Position numbers and translations under genes: made by a program. Below the pieces are notes generated by a model that saw nothing but the letters and a program-made list of their open reading frames with translations, did not search any database and was not told the origin of the DNA. A stretch of 64,000 nucleotides of DNA from Micrasema longulum (taxonomy: Eukaryota; Arthropoda; Insecta; Trichoptera; Brachycentridae). Location of the stretch: assembly GCA_022494885.1 (NCBI GenBank), contig JAGVSM010001667.1, positions 1-64,000 of the forward strand, written 5' to 3'. Below are positions 1 to 11,917 of this stretch, in pieces (the stretch's first letter is position 1; every line of letters begins with the position of its first letter).

Positions 1-223
1 TAATTTCACATATTTTTTCTGTTTATTATTTAGTATGTTAGCATGTATTTTTTTTTTGTAAATGCCTTTTGGGTGTTAATGCACAAAATAAATAAATAAT
101 TAAATAAATATTTTATTTATTTATTAAAATGTAGAATACAGCACTACTGCTAATTACAAAGCACATAAATTATATTACTAGGTAATTACAAAAACATGTT
201 TTTAAAAGAAGCACAAGAGATTA

Positions 224-354
224 ATACCCGTATGCAGAGACAAAACTTAAGGTGAGGAAAGTACATTCTAATTTCAAATGCAGAGAATAACCCGAAGGTG
301 AAGACAATAGAATGTACTTTCCTCACCTTAAGGTTTGTCTCTGCATACGGGTAT
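224..354. repeat. Short hairpin MITE-like inverted repeat
   Basis: The arms at 224-270 and 308-354 are 47 nt each, are reverse complements with one mismatch visible, and enclose a 37-nt spacer. The arm begins ATACCCGTATGCAGAGAC. No coding capacity is visible. The size and structure fit a small foldback MITE, but the family is not recognised. Confidence 0.85.
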
Positions 355-488
355 AAGGTCCAAAATATAGTCCATAAAAATAATAGTAGTGTTTTTGGGT
401 AATACTTAAAGTCGCAATAACGTTCTAAATGAAAATTCATATTTGATTTTACGTGTTTTTTGACGTTTAATCATCAGTGTGGTCATAT

Positions 489-690
489 ATTGGCCTCCGT
501 GGTGTAGTGGTCAAGACGCTTGACTCACGCACGGAAGGTTCCGGGTTCGATTCCCGGTGAGAACACAAAAATTAAAAAAAATGTGATTTTTCTCAAGCCT
601 GGGTGCTCTGTGATGTAATTCACCACTGTAATTAGGCCTCCTGGCCTGTTGTGGTGCAAAAAAAATAAAAATGTAAAAAAAAAAAAAAAT
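489..690 (+). mobile_element. tRNA-derived SINE (family B2)
   Basis: The head resembles a tRNA: an A-box-like GTGGTGTAGTGGTC and a perfect B box GGTTCGATTCC, followed by an unrelated body and an A-rich tail near 655-690. A second copy with the same head lies at 36523-36665. The body does not close into a tRNA cloverleaf, so this is a SINE and not a tRNA gene. Confidence 0.75.
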
Positions 691-905
691 AAATATATGA
701 AGCAAAAATAAGCTGCATCGAAAAAATAAATATCCCCGAATTAACCACTTTCTAGGCCAAGGCGATAGAGAAGATTTATAATTGCACCACTGGTAATCCC
801 AGCATGGAAAAGATCCACCTCTCTCGGTACGCTGTTCAAATTTCATCAACGGTAAATTTATCCTGCATTCAGGAAGATCAAATGGTCTGTGTTACCTATC
901 TCTTA

Positions 906-1262
906 AATTGTTCAACAATATTTTGAGTTTGTCCAACTTTTTGTAGACAAGGACTGGACTCAACTCCCTGGGGAGCTGTTAATATATAAAATAACAACAG
1001 ATATATAGAACATTTTAGAGAAGGTAACATAGAAGTCAAGGCATCTACATGGCTTATGACCTGACATTGGCTGGTTTAAGTGGCCACTTTATACGCTGTG
1101 TAACATTCACCATTCTGCCCAATTCAAACATCTATATTCCTTCAATTCTTTCAGCTGGTGATGTTTGTAAAGTTAAAGAGCTGAAACCTTTATTTCTGCG
1201 AGTGAGATTCATCTAATTGAATTATTTCACCTACAAACTAGGCAACGCCAACGCCTTTCATA
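906..1262 (+). mobile_element. Interspersed repeat family A, near full length
   Basis: This is one of at least ten related stretches in the window. It starts CAACAATATTTTGAGTTTGT and runs through the marker block GGCTTATGACCTGACATTGG to the end AGGCAACGCC. Its order matches the copy at 50267-50630. No ORF is present. The superfamily is not identified; a SINE or a non-autonomous DNA element is possible. Confidence 0.7.
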
Positions 1263-1308
1263 CAAAAAAAATAATTGTTTTATTTTTTAATTTATTTTGT
1301 TACGTGAA

Positions 1309-1366
1309 GTAATGTTAGATTATGATAGGTAACTAAGGTAATGTTAGATTATGATAGGCAACAAAC
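1309..1366. repeat. Two-unit 29-bp tandem duplication
   Basis: Units at 1309-1337 and 1338-1366 share GTAATGTTAGATTATGATAG and differ at a few end positions. Confidence 0.8.
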
Positions 1367-2830
1367 GGCCTTGCCATTCAATAAAATGCCGTCATTTTAT
1401 GAACCGCCTAGCCCAAGAATTCAATTGAGTGGCTGATTTAACTATTTGGTGGCGACATATGTACCAGTGGTTTAGCTTAAGCTGGCGCGTTCAGAAAACT
1501 CACATAACGCATTTAAAATTTTAACCAAATGTGCTATCTTTATTTTAAATTCGGTGTTGGATTAGAGGGTTGTGTACAAGAAAAAAAAATCGATGGGTTA
1601 AGAAAATGTAATATAAATTTACTAAAATACTTTGTTTCATTATTTAATTTTTTTTTTAATATTTGTTTTTTTAATTTTGCATTTGACTAATTATAGTCTT
1701 TTCACGGACAAGGGGCAATTTAAATTTGAACATTTTAAAATTTATTTTCATAGTAAATTATTCTAAAACTAGAATGCGAAGTTGTGTAGATTGTTTTAAG
1801 TATACAAAATACAAGATTTATTGCTAATCAATAAGTGTGTATACATATTTTTTTCCGATATAATTTGTACTGTGCATTTTAATTACACTTTATTTATTAT
1901 TATCATGATGAACACAAAATATTAAATAAAAAACATGCTTGTTTAAAAATAAATACTCGTAAATATATGACATTTTCTTAAGTAATTGTTTTTTTTCCGC
2001 TTTAATCCAAAAGAGATTTTTAAAAACATTTAATATAACAACATATAACATCAAGATTTTTAAAATCAGTATTCTCTACATTAAAAATGTTTTTGTGTAA
2101 GTTTTGCGAAAGCGCCATCTCTCCATTATCGACTTATTCATGATTTAATCAAATGAAAATACCTACATATTTATAAACCAGTGTTTTTACTATTAAGAAT
2201 CACAGCGAAATTCAGACGAACGCAGAAGCATCCTGTGTATATTGTATTACCATATCATTAGCGACTAATAAAGCAATAGTTGCTGTGTCACGCTCATAAC
2301 CGCGTCTGAGCGCGAGAGAGACAGAGATTATTTTCATAATACGTATGCCGTGCGATGTCACACCATGGGCTTATTCACTGATACTACACAATGCGTATGT
2401 GTAAGTATAGCGCACTCGCCAGCTTTAAAAATCCACCAGTACCGCGGTCTTGAAAACTTTTTTCTTCGGAATGATAAAATGCTCAATAAGCGAATTATAT
2501 TTAACTCGTGAATATGAATAATACTCTCTCCTCGGGTCTCCCTGTCTCCCACCGCCACCGCTTTACCGGGACCATATGGATCATGTCCCATCTGAACAGA
2601 ATAGTCTAAACACCAAACACTCTGTCTGTAATATTCCGGCACGGGCCATTGTATTTATTACACACTTTAATCCTTTATATCAACACTTGTTTTTTTACAT
2701 TCGCTGAAAAGATCAACGATTTGTTTATTTAAATTATCTGAGTGTTTATTTGTGTATTTAGATTCCTGAACATAAAAAAAAATATGTAGAAAGGTAGAAG
2801 GCCAATGTGTTCATCAATATTATTTGACTA
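1367..2830. other. Intergenic, no gene recognised
   Basis: Most of this is AT-rich DNA without a supported gene. A less AT-rich patch at about 2285-2640 carries the longest open frame (minus strand, 2358-2642), but its translation has no recognisable family, no splice context and an unremarkable start, so it is not called as a gene. Confidence 0.4.
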
Positions 2831-3160
2831 AATGTCCATATAAAATATTAAAGGTTCATACAGTAGACACTCTTTATAAAATAAATTCTATTATACAAAT
2901 TTATAAAAAAGAAAAAATAAAAGAATTTGAGATGAATAAGTCACTCAGATACCAACATAATATTGAAATTCCTAAATTCCACACACAGTCATGGTCAAAA
3001 TAGCTTTGTCTTCAAAGGTGTAAAAAATTATAATAATCTTCCCAGTGAACTAAAAAACTATTAAAAATTATAAAACAATAAATAAATTTAAAGTAAATCT
3101 AAATAAATTTATGAACACGTGTAAAAACTACATTAAATTTTAATTAGTATGAATGTATTA
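2830..3160 (+). mobile_element. Probable 3' tail of a non-LTR retrotransposon
   Basis: Broken plus-strand translation around 2945-3065 resembles the conserved C-terminal end of insect LINE polymerases: an IEIPKFHTQS-like stretch followed, after a frame change, by a K-G-V-K-N-Y-N-N-L-P-S-E-like stretch. It is heavily decayed with several stops. The assignment rests on motif memory and is tentative. Confidence 0.4.
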
Positions 3161-3417
3161 TGGTTTTATGTTTTTTCTTTATATATCCTATGTTTTATTT
3201 TTTTCTCATGTACTCGTATTTGAAATTACATATACTCTTATAAATGAACAACTACAACAGTGTAAGTCACTCTCCAAGCACAAGAGTTAGCCTCTTTTTT
3301 TGGAGAGTTACAGTAATAACATTTACTAGATGTGTAAAAGTAGATATGTATATAATTTTTTTAAAACATGTACCTTGTAAAAAAATTATATAAAAAAATA
3401 TATTTAAAAAAACAGTA

Positions 3418-3784
3418 AATGAACAAGTTCTGTGGTTTTTTTATTTTTTTTATTTGTTAATAGACTATCAAACTAAAAAAAAAATGATGTATCGTATTAT
3501 CAGCGCTATGGTTTTTTTTTTAAGTTTAGGTATTTTGAAATTACTCCGCGTGCGGCATCATAATTTCTCTTCCTTGAGTTCTGCGGATGGGTCAGTTGGC
3601 TTTCCGTAAACAGGAAACTTCAACACTCTATCAATCATTGATTTGGCTGACCTTCAAAGTAGATTTTTTTTTTCATACATGTTCAAGAAACACCGCCGGT
3701 ACAATTTAATGCTCTAATTTTTACCGCGCGTAAGGCAACATTTTTTATATTCAATTTCACGTAGCACTGAACTTCCTCATTGAG
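3418..3784 (+). mobile_element. MITE-like element, family E
   Basis: The right end is AGCACTGAACTTCCTCATTG and the left end is a degenerate inverted version near 3420. It shares a body with copies at 27536-27878, 42661-43437 and 57608-57918, including a block reading TTTGTTAATAGACTATCAAA. It is non-coding. Confidence 0.65.
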
Positions 3785-3887
3785 TACACTGCAAAATAAA
3801 TACGTTTTTTGTGGTGCAACTTGCTCCCTACGCCTATTCCAAATGATAAAATTAGGGTGGATAGACATTTATTATTTAAGACTGGCG

Positions 3888-4065
3888 GCTACTCTCAGGT
3901 AAAAATCCTGCACAAGTAAATCAAGTAAAGATCAGTTGGCCTTGTGGTATCCTGGTTATAGCGATTGCCTGACATTAAATAAATAAATTCAACAAAAAAA
4001 TTATGTTCTCATGTCTGGGTGGTAATTGGGTTATCTGCCTAGTTGTGTAAAAAAAGCAAAATAAA
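3888..4065 (+). mobile_element. SINE fragment with decayed tRNA-like head
   Basis: It shares the leader GCTACTCTCAGGTAAAAATC with sequence at 24597 and 47617. At 24597 and 47617 it leads into a tRNA-like segment, as it does here, but in this copy the B box is missing. Confidence 0.45.
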
Positions 4066-4168
4066 ATAAATAAACAAAAAAATTGAGTAGATATTTATGT
4101 AACAACTATAGTGAGTGTCTACACTATGGAAATTATGTAATGAAATCGCATGCAGCAACTTTATAGAA

Positions 4169-4314
4169 GAGCCAATAAAAGTTGTTTTGTTTAATTTTTA
4201 ATTAATAAAAAAATCTCATACCTCTTTTTTATTTTGGCGTTATGCCTACATAATTGAAATAAAAATTAAAAATACGAGATTATTTATTAATTAAAAAAAA
4301 ACTTTGATTGGCTC
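4169..4314. repeat. Foldback element (hairpin)
   Basis: Imperfect inverted arms start GAGCCAATAAAAGTTG at 4169 and end AACTTTGATTGGCTC at 4314. The arms are about 50 nt and AT-rich inside. A single arm-like piece (GCTTTGATTGGCTCTC) recurs near 5018. Confidence 0.7.
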
Positions 4315-4319
4315 TTACG

Positions 4320-5765
4320 TAAATATTCTACATGTCGCTTGGTAACGTTTTCGTTTCCAACAACGATGTATTTTTAACGAATTATTTTACTGTAGGATAA
4401 AAGCTTTTTGTATATTTTTAAATGTTCATATTTATTTGTTTAATTCAAATATTCCTTGAGTGTAACTTCCCGTGCCGAGTGACACATTTCCCACTCAAAC
4501 TTAATACTTTTTTTGGAGCATTTAAAAATCGAGATTTAATGTAAACGATTTTACATTTTCACTAGGTAGTTTAATATTAATAATAACAAAAAAATTTAAG
4601 CACTGTTATTTTATTTACTTGTATACAATATTATAAAGACAAGATATTTTCGTGTTATTTTGACGTCACTGTGATTCTTAAATGATTTAGCTGAATAAAA
4701 AATAACATGATTCTTTTTAGTATTTTTTAATGTTTTCTTTTGCTAACTTCACTGGATTTTTAAAATTGTATTTTTGTGGAATACTTTATTGTTTTTATTT
4801 AACGCTTTCATATAATGTTGTATAATATATCTTCCGTGCACGGGTAAAGGGGCTTAAGTCATAAAATGCTCAAAATAATATTAATTAAATGAAAGGCAAA
4901 ATTAAAAAAACCAAAAATGTTACGGATAATTTTCTTAGTATGTAAAACAAATAATACTCAAAACAGTTGAATCCATATGATTTGGCAGCTGTTTTCTCGA
5001 TTTTAAGACACACTTAAAGCTTTGATTGGCTCTCCTGAAAAATCTACTTTTTTTTACTTTAGCCCTTTTTCCGCACACGGAAGATATTGTAACGGCGTTG
5101 TTTTCCCCAATAAACAAAATAAAAATAAGATAAAATACATAACTTCCCGCTCAAATTTTTACACCACAGTTTTCTTCTAGTTGTCCTACGAAATAAGAAG
5201 ATTTTTTTATATTGTGGTTAAACGGTATTGTATAATAGAGGAAAATATTTGTGAATTATGCAAAGTACGTGTATTTGAAACGCTTTCAATATTTTGTAAC
5301 GTACATTTTTAGAGAATCTTCACCTTACAATCAAATGTTTGTGCTGTTATTAAGTCAAGGAAAATATTTCTGAAATAAAATTCCGGCAGCACTAAACTTC
5401 TTATATGTTTCTATTTTCTCAGCCATGTTAGTTTTTCCTAGTGTTTAGCAATGTGGAGGTTGTTCCATAAACTAAGAGAGGGTTTGGGCCAAGAAAAACA
5501 AACAGTACTCCCATATCAAAGTGTTTACTTGATCGTTAACGATTTAAGCGCGTTCGCGCAAATGCATACAGCTGTTGTTTGGATTCACATTTTTTTACTA
5601 CAATTTTACTGTATTTACATTAAACAATGCCGAGAGGAGCCGACGCTTGTGGTTTGACGGAAGTTATGAAAAAATCGATCCGAGTGAGTTGTTTGGGTGG
5701 TCGGCATTTAAAAACCCTTAAAAAAGGGTTGAAATTTTTAATGCAAACATCATAATTTCCCTATG
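4320..5765. other. Intergenic, no gene recognised
   Basis: AT-rich sequence. A 68-codon open frame at 5451-5657 (+) has no recognisable domain or splice context and is not called. Confidence 0.4.
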
Positions 5766-5769
5766 TGGA

Positions 5770-5905
5770 CTAATGCAGTGGGCCCACGCCCAAGGGTGAA
5801 TAGGGCACTGCATTAGTATTCCAATTGCAGCGTATCTGGATCATTTTTTATGTAAGGTAGGGTGGACAGATTGCGCTTCATGTCCATGAACAATAAATTA
5901 TTGCA
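5770..5905 (-). mobile_element. SINE fragment (family B1 tail)
   Basis: The reverse complement matches the tail half of the B1 SINE, with the block reading (plus strand) GCACTGCATTAG and CAGCGTATCTGGATCATTTT. The tRNA head is missing. Confidence 0.55.
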
Positions 5906-6011
5906 GTGTAGAACGGTTAAAATCACTAAAATATTTTTCCCTACGCTGGCTGATGCAGCAAACTTCCGTTGTCATCACCAAAGTACTTTCGAAACGACCT
6001 AATTTTTTAGC

Positions 6012-6140
6012 GGACACGGAGCTGTGAGAAGTAACCTATATAGGTTTAAATTAAGGAATGATGACTATTGTCCATGCGATGATATTTCTTCACAGAGTAT
6101 CGAACATCTGTTATTTCAGTGTCCATTTTTCAGTTTATAA
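6012..6140 (+). mobile_element. C-terminal fragment of an R1/I-clade LINE polymerase
   Basis: An open stretch reads GHGAVRSNLYRFKLRNDDYC, then PCDD..SQSIEHLLFQCPFF and a stop. This matches the usual end of insect R1/I-type LINE ORF2: a G-H-G...Y..F motif followed by a C-x-C...H...C cysteine-histidine motif. Only this tail is preserved, as expected for a 5'-truncated copy. Confidence 0.7.
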
Positions 6141-6749
6141 CGCCAGAAGCAGAATGCAGGAAAAATGGAATATTCTTATCAGATATCCACACTGTCGTTA
6201 AAAGTTAGTTGGTTATCACGCACCATTGTTCTTGGACTTTGCAACAATGGTGATTGGATTCATAAAGGTAATAAACCAAAATCAGTGATCGAACATCCCA
6301 TTTCCAAGACAAACAAAACCCTTTTTTTCCGAGTACCTTAGCATGACACGTAAGGCTACTTAATACAGGGGTCCAAATATATATTCTTTTTTTAATTAAA
6401 AAAAAAACGGATCTACACTGCAATAATTTATGTAGAACCACTTTCAAAACCAATATTTCACGCCCAACCCTGTCAGGAATAGAGTCTAGCATGGTAGACA
6501 AATGCGTCAATCATATTGATAGGCGGACATTTTTTTCATTCACTCGTCACTCGATTTCTTTTTACGGGATTACCTGAGAGCAGCCATCGAGTATCGAGCC
6601 AAAAACACTCGTCCAGGTTTCTAGTTATTTTTCACACGGTGAAATATATTCTACATTCGCTCGACTCAGAAAACATACTGTTATACCTGTTTAATATCAA
6701 AATAATAATAATATTCTATTATTACATTTGGATATCATAATAATAATGT

Positions 6750-6832
6750 ATGTACCTTGAACACGTGTGTAACAATCCATTAAACCTGCCAATGACAGGT
6801 CATAAGCCCTGTAAAGATCCGGTCTTCCATAT
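6750..6832 (-). mobile_element. Interspersed repeat family A, partial
   Basis: The reverse complement carries the family A marker GGCTTATGACCTGTCATTGG and the GTGTAACA block. It lies 90 bp from another copy in the opposite orientation (6920-7115). Confidence 0.6.
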
Positions 6833-6919
6833 TACTATTTTTAAAACTAGTCAGTTGTAAAATACATGTAAAATACAGTAAAATACATGTATTGCAACCC
6901 AAATGGAATTTTTTTTGAA

Positions 6920-7115
6920 AAGAAAACATGGAAGTCTAGGCACAGGGCTTCACAGGGCTCATGACCAGTCATTATCTGGTAACATTCACCACTCTGGCAA
7001 TGTTTAACATCCACATTTCCTCAACTCTTCCATCTGTTGACTTTTGCGAAGTCTTATACTTCGCAAAAATCAGAGCTGAAACCTTCATTGATGCATGTGA
7101 AATTCATCTGGCAGA
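6920..7115 (+). mobile_element. Interspersed repeat family A, partial
   Basis: It carries the GGGCTCATGACCAGTCATT block, the TAACATTCACCACTCTG block and the AGAGCTGAAACCTTCATTG block in the standard order. A short local duplication of the ACTTCGCAAA piece occurs near 7050-7070. Confidence 0.65.
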
Positions 7116-7886
7116 ATTGATCTATTAATTTATTCAATCAAAATTACACTCGTTTAAATATGAGTGAACTTATTAAGGCTTTTTAGGCTGTGCCCGTGTC
7201 AAGCCATAATAATTAACAATAAAAAATACATAGTAAAATGAATTAGATTCAAATATAAAGACATGTGTTACAATATAATAACAATCCAGAAAAACAAGGT
7301 ATAAGTAATAAATAATAAAATTCCAAAGAATACAATTTTAAAAAGATAATCAGACATAAATATTAAAATATAAATTATACAAATTTAGATGCATACAGAA
7401 TCAAATATACAAAATAACAGTATCATTGAAATCAATAGAAAAATAATGCATATAAAAAAACATAATTGAAATAATAATTGAGATATGGTTTCTAGAAACT
7501 CACTCACTCAATAAATGATATGCCAAATAAGATTGAGTACTAAATTAATTACTACAAAAATACATAATGAAAAAAATATTTTATTTATTACATAATGAAA
7601 AAACACAAAAACATCAAGATATACAAAAAGTAAATAAAATTAAAGTATGGAAGGAAAGCAAATTTGTCAATTTTTGCTAATTGCTAATCTCGAACTTTAA
7701 AAAAATTGACAACCTCGTCCCTATAATTAATTATTTCACTTACTAGAAATTACATTTCAATGTTTGTCCTTCTTTTACAGATGCAAATTTTATGGTTTAC
7801 TGATATATTTTAATATATTCGTATATTACTGCAGTTGAATCGATAATATTTTGAGTATGTCCAAATGTTTGTATATTTTTTTTCAG

Positions 7887-8162
7887 TCTTGGCCATTTAC
7901 CTTCCAACACGGCGCGGGCGGAACGTGGACCGGGGACAGAATGGCCCCCAAAGGCCCCCTTTCACCCCAACAACCTGCATCTGCAACACCCATCAACAAC
8001 CACAACAGCCTTCTCTGTGAACCAGCCATGTACAACAACAACAATAACTTCTTTAGCAGAACGCAAAATTTCCAGCAAAATGACAACAATTACTATAACC
8101 AAATACAAAGGGATAATTTCTTGAGACACCCTTACAATGAATCTATGTTGCATACAGGATAA
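7887..8162 (+). CDS. 3' terminal exon of an unidentified gene
   Basis: A strong acceptor (a run of T then CAG, ending at 7886) is followed by 91 codons and TAA at 8160-8162. The exon is clearly less AT-rich than its surroundings. The translation starts SWPFTFQHGAGG, has a proline-rich middle, then an Asn/Gln-rich stretch (NNNNNFF...QQNDNNYYNQ) and ends ESMLHTG. Such low-complexity C-termini are common in insect transcription factors and RNA-binding or adaptor proteins, but I do not recognise the family. All three frames stay open for the first ~130 nt, so the frame is inferred: this is the longest and has the most protein-like composition. Upstream exons are not found in the window and may lie beyond its left edge. 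The phase is consistent with a phase-0 intron. Confidence 0.55.
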   Translation, partial: SWPFTFQHGAGGTWTGDRMAPKGPLSPQQPASATPINNHNSLLCEPAMYNNNNNFFSRTQNFQQNDNNYYNQIQRDNFLRHPYNESMLHTG

Positions 8163-9864
8163 CACTGTATAAATTCAAATTGCGTACGCCGTACTTTAAA
8201 TGTTCATTTTATCTTTATATATATAATTTCTCTGTACGTGTGATGTCACTGAACTCTTCCTGAAAGGATTAACCGATTTACGTGCGGTTTTCAGAGAAAT
8301 ATAGATCTTTGCGCTGTGCGTGTTCGTAGATATTTAAATCATCAATCTAATCTGTAAAAAATAAGTAAGGAGCATAAATGTTTTATTCATCGATATACCA
8401 GGGTTGCATTCGAGTAGAATGCATTTACAAAAAAATGGAGTTTGAGGTTTGCAAAAAATGCCATATTTAAAAAAATATTTATTCTATCTTTTGGAATTCA
8501 ACCATAAACAAGTACCTACTGAAATTCAATAATTGAATATTAACAATTTTTAGTTTTGGAATTTAATCACAAACAAGTACCTAGGTACCTACTTATCAAT
8601 AAAAAGTATTTTTCCATGGCAAACCAACGTTCGGGAAAGACAACGTCGGTCGGGTCAGCTAGTGAATTATTAAATCACACATTGATTTGGGCATAATATT
8701 CCAGGGTCCGAATTCTAATGGGAGGTTTAAATTTATCTTTGATAAAAATTAAGTTTTCTCTATGAAAAATGGAATATGTTTAATTTTGTTCTTCTAAACA
8801 ATTTCAATTACAGGTTACCGATAAAGTTATTTTGAATTTTCATACAGATATACACATTTTCGTACAAACATATAAGTTTATACCGTCTCGAAATGCACCG
8901 ATGACGCGTTCACAATCGCAGCGCAGGTCGTTATTATAACAATAGGATGCATTTGTAAAAAAGTAAAGCTTGTAAAAATGTACAAACTATATTACTTTTT
9001 TATTAAGGGTAAATAAAAAATACGACATCAGTCAAAAAACAAGTTAACAGAAACCTAAATAGTCTTGTAAAACAACAACACCAAAGAAATATTTAAAAAA
9101 ACTTTAATCGTAGATGTACTAATATTTTAGCGTATTTCTATTAAATTTATCTAAATTATTTTACATAAAATAGTATAATATACATAACTAATAGAAACAC
9201 ATATGTAATGTTAAAAATAATTTAAATCAAACCGTACAATCTGTATTAGAGCATGTATGAAAATGATGTAAAACTGATGTTTCCCTCGGCAGTAAGGGAA
9301 CAAAAAATACAAAAATTGTAAAAGAATAAGTAAATAAAAGAGGTCAAAACAAAAAATAAGCCCAGCCCATGCAAGTATGTACAAGTAATTTATATGTCTT
9401 GTGATATGCAAATATTATACCGGCATAATATCATTATGATGTAGGTATTTTTAAATTTAAAACGCAAGTATTTTTGAGCAGGTAAACATTTGAATTGCAT
9501 TTATTTTTAATCTTATTGTATAGTAAAAAATGGATATTAAATAAATTAAGAATGAACTATTTAATAATAAAAAAATATAAATTATATAATTATGCTAATT
9601 CGTCCAATGAATTATTACTCTGATAAAAGGAAAGATTTCGATTATTCCTGCCACAAAATTTTATCTAGGGGGGGTAGTTGCTATTGTGTCAAAAATAAAT
9701 TTCATGAAACCGTTTTTATGTTGTAATTTTATTTTATAAGGAAATGTTGATGTTCGATAAATTGCTTCAAAATCGGTAGGTCTACCGAAAAATCGCTAGG
9801 GTTGACTACGCTGGGTCGACTGAACGCTGCACCGTACAATTTATGGTATATTTATTTTATACCA
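8163..9864. other. Possible 3' UTR and intergenic DNA
   Basis: Sequence after the stop at 8162 is AT-rich and could be 3' UTR for some distance. No further coding exon or recognised repeat is supported. A 66-codon frame at 9211-9411 (-) is low complexity and is not called. Confidence 0.35.
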
Positions 9865-10130
9865 ACATCATCATTCCCTTTCGGCACCCAATGATACATA
9901 GAGCACTGCATTGGTACACCAGTCGCAGCGTATCTTGATCATTTTTGTTACATGAAGGTAAGATGATCAGTCTTACGCTTTAGGTACCAGTCCAGGGACT
10001 ATGAAATATTCTAGTGTAAAAACACCCTTTTAAATAAAATATTACATATCAACCATGTCGGGAATCAAACCCGAGACCTCTTGCATGGTAGGCAAACGCT
10101 CTGACCATTACACCACGATGCCGACAACCA
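9865..10130 (-). mobile_element. tRNA-derived SINE, family B1, near full length
   Basis: In reverse complement it has a tRNA-like head with B box (GGGTTTGATTCC), a body with ATATTTTATTTAAAAGGGTG, a segment reading AAGCGTAAGACTGATCATCT, and a tail ending GGAATGATGATG. It has the same structure as the copies at 24637, 41105 and 48705. Confidence 0.8.
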
Positions 10131-11260
10131 ACCAACAACTAAACCCAAAAAAACACTAGCCAATTTTTTTCTCCTGGATAAATAAACATATTTATTATGA
10201 AACAGATTATGTCAATTAATGCAATCCATATTCAAAATTGCTTTATTTTGTTTAATAAAAAATACCCTTTAGTCGTATTGTAAAATGATGGGCTCTGTCT
10301 GCCATTATATTAATTTCTCAAATGTATTACCAGTATGTACTTAAATCTATATAATGGCTGACGGGTTTTACACAGCTTTTCATATTTAGTTCAGTTACTT
10401 ACCTACTCATAAGATCTACAAAATCATTATGAATAAAATATGAAATATATTAAACAATAATATTATAATGTTACGTTTCTATAAGATGTAATTGTATCTA
10501 CCAAAGATTTTTTATTAAAATGAGTTGAACGAAATGAATACTTTGTCACTTTTTTCTGAATTCGTTTGTCGGAAGTTTTTTAGAATCCCAGCAATAAACA
10601 TATTGTCTTCTGACAGATAAAATAAAGGGCACTGTGAGTGGGTTACTCTTACATAAATAATAATGCAATAAAATGTTCATTTGAGGCATGTCGGGACGCT
10701 GCCGACAGAAGTATTGACTTACAAAATTTAGTTAGCCGACATGACAACTGACTACCTATTTTATTGCAATTTGCAGACGTACCCCAACGTACCTACTCGC
10801 CATATTGAACTTCTGTCAGACCATTGAAATAAATAGCCTAAAGCAAAAATAGTTGTCGTAAATACCTACCTAATCACTTAATTAATTATATATTTTGACT
10901 CTAAATTTAAATTAGGAACAAATGGAATATTCAATCAAAATTGTTGATTTTTTGTTTCCGTGTCCATGACTTTATTTAACAGAGTATATGAATTCAGAGT
11001 ATTACCTGCACTGCGCTGCTACTCTGAACGCTCTCGCGTCCGTAGAAAGCACATTTGTAGCGCGTATTTAGTGTATTTTTTATAATAATTAATACATTAA
11101 CGATAGCGTTTAGAATAGCAACCTTGCTTGCACAATACAGGTTTAAACTGTGCAATTGGACAATCTGATACAAGACAAAAACCTTTTTTCTTTTTAGTTA
11201 GTAACTAAATTTGTAAGTATAATAATTGTATACGGGAATTTAATTAAGTAGACTTATCAT
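10131..11260. other. Intergenic, nothing recognised
   Basis: AT-rich sequence with no open frame of note, no recognised repeat boundary and no RNA gene seen. Confidence 0.35.
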
Positions 11261-11261
11261 C

Positions 11262-11675
11262 ATCCTCATATCTCCGCACTTATTGGGAATAGAGCACTAC
11301 ATTGTGGCGTAGCTCGATAATCGGTTTAGGTTCTTAAACTTATTTCGCCCACCGCCCACTTTGAGAATGAAAGCCTCTCAAAAAGTAAGGTGATCAGTTT
11401 TTATTTTAGGTACTAGTCCAGGGACAGTAAAATATTGTAATGATATCTTTCCGCACCTGATGGTTCATAGGGCACTGCGTTAGTACACCAATTGCAACTT
11501 ATCCGAGTCATCTTTGACATAAAATAAAAATTGATCAGTATTACGCTTTACGTGCTCAGTCCAGGGACAATGACATTTAAGACAAATGATGATATACTTC
11601 AACTAGGGTCTAGTAGGCAAGGAATCGAACCCGGGACCTCAAGCATGGTATGCGATCCGCTACACTATGAGGCGA
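11262..11675 (-). mobile_element. Two adjoining SINE B1 copies, degraded
   Basis: 11262-11445 is a tail-half fragment and 11449-11675 a longer copy in the same orientation, with a B-box-like GGGTTCGATTCC on the minus strand near 11622. The open frame at 11531-11875 (+) is read through the antisense of this SINE and is not a gene. Confidence 0.6.
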
Positions 11676-11909
11676 ACTTATCTCAATGGATTTCCTTTTT
11701 TAGTATTTTTGCCTTGAAAGTACGCAGCTATCGAGTCAAAGGCCAGTCTTCCAGGATTCTAATGATATTTTTTACAAATAGTTATATTCTTCATTCACAC
11801 GGACACAGACATAGCGGACAGGGGCAATTTTCTTCACGACATTGTGTAAACTTATTGAATGTAAATAAAGGATGAAGATGAATTATTGATTGAAAGTTCG
11901 TAGTTAAAT

Positions 11910-11917
11910 ATTGCAAT
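11910..11917. repeat. 8-bp ATTGCAAT, left target site
   Basis: ATTGCAAT directly precedes terminus CATAGAATTAAGA of the element at 11918-12413. The same octamer recurs at 12414-12421 and 13216-13223. It fits the nTnnnnAn preference of hAT target duplications. Confidence 0.7.

Noticed and set aside
489..575. tRNA gene
   Set aside because: A and B boxes are present, but the flanks do not pair into a cloverleaf and the same unit with a body and A-rich tail recurs. It is a SINE head. The same applies to the tRNA-like stretches at 10040-10130, 36523, 41105, 48705, 30893, 47360 and 60720.
511..849. Minus-strand ORF of 112 codons
   Set aside because: It is read through the antisense of the B2 SINE and its A-rich tail (Phe-rich translation).
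2358..2642. Minus-strand ORF of 94 codons
   Set aside because: No recognisable domain, splice context or conserved start; a chance frame in a GC-raised patch cannot be excluded.
11531..11875. Plus-strand ORF of 114 codons
   Set aside because: It overlaps the antisense of two SINE copies and has no family.
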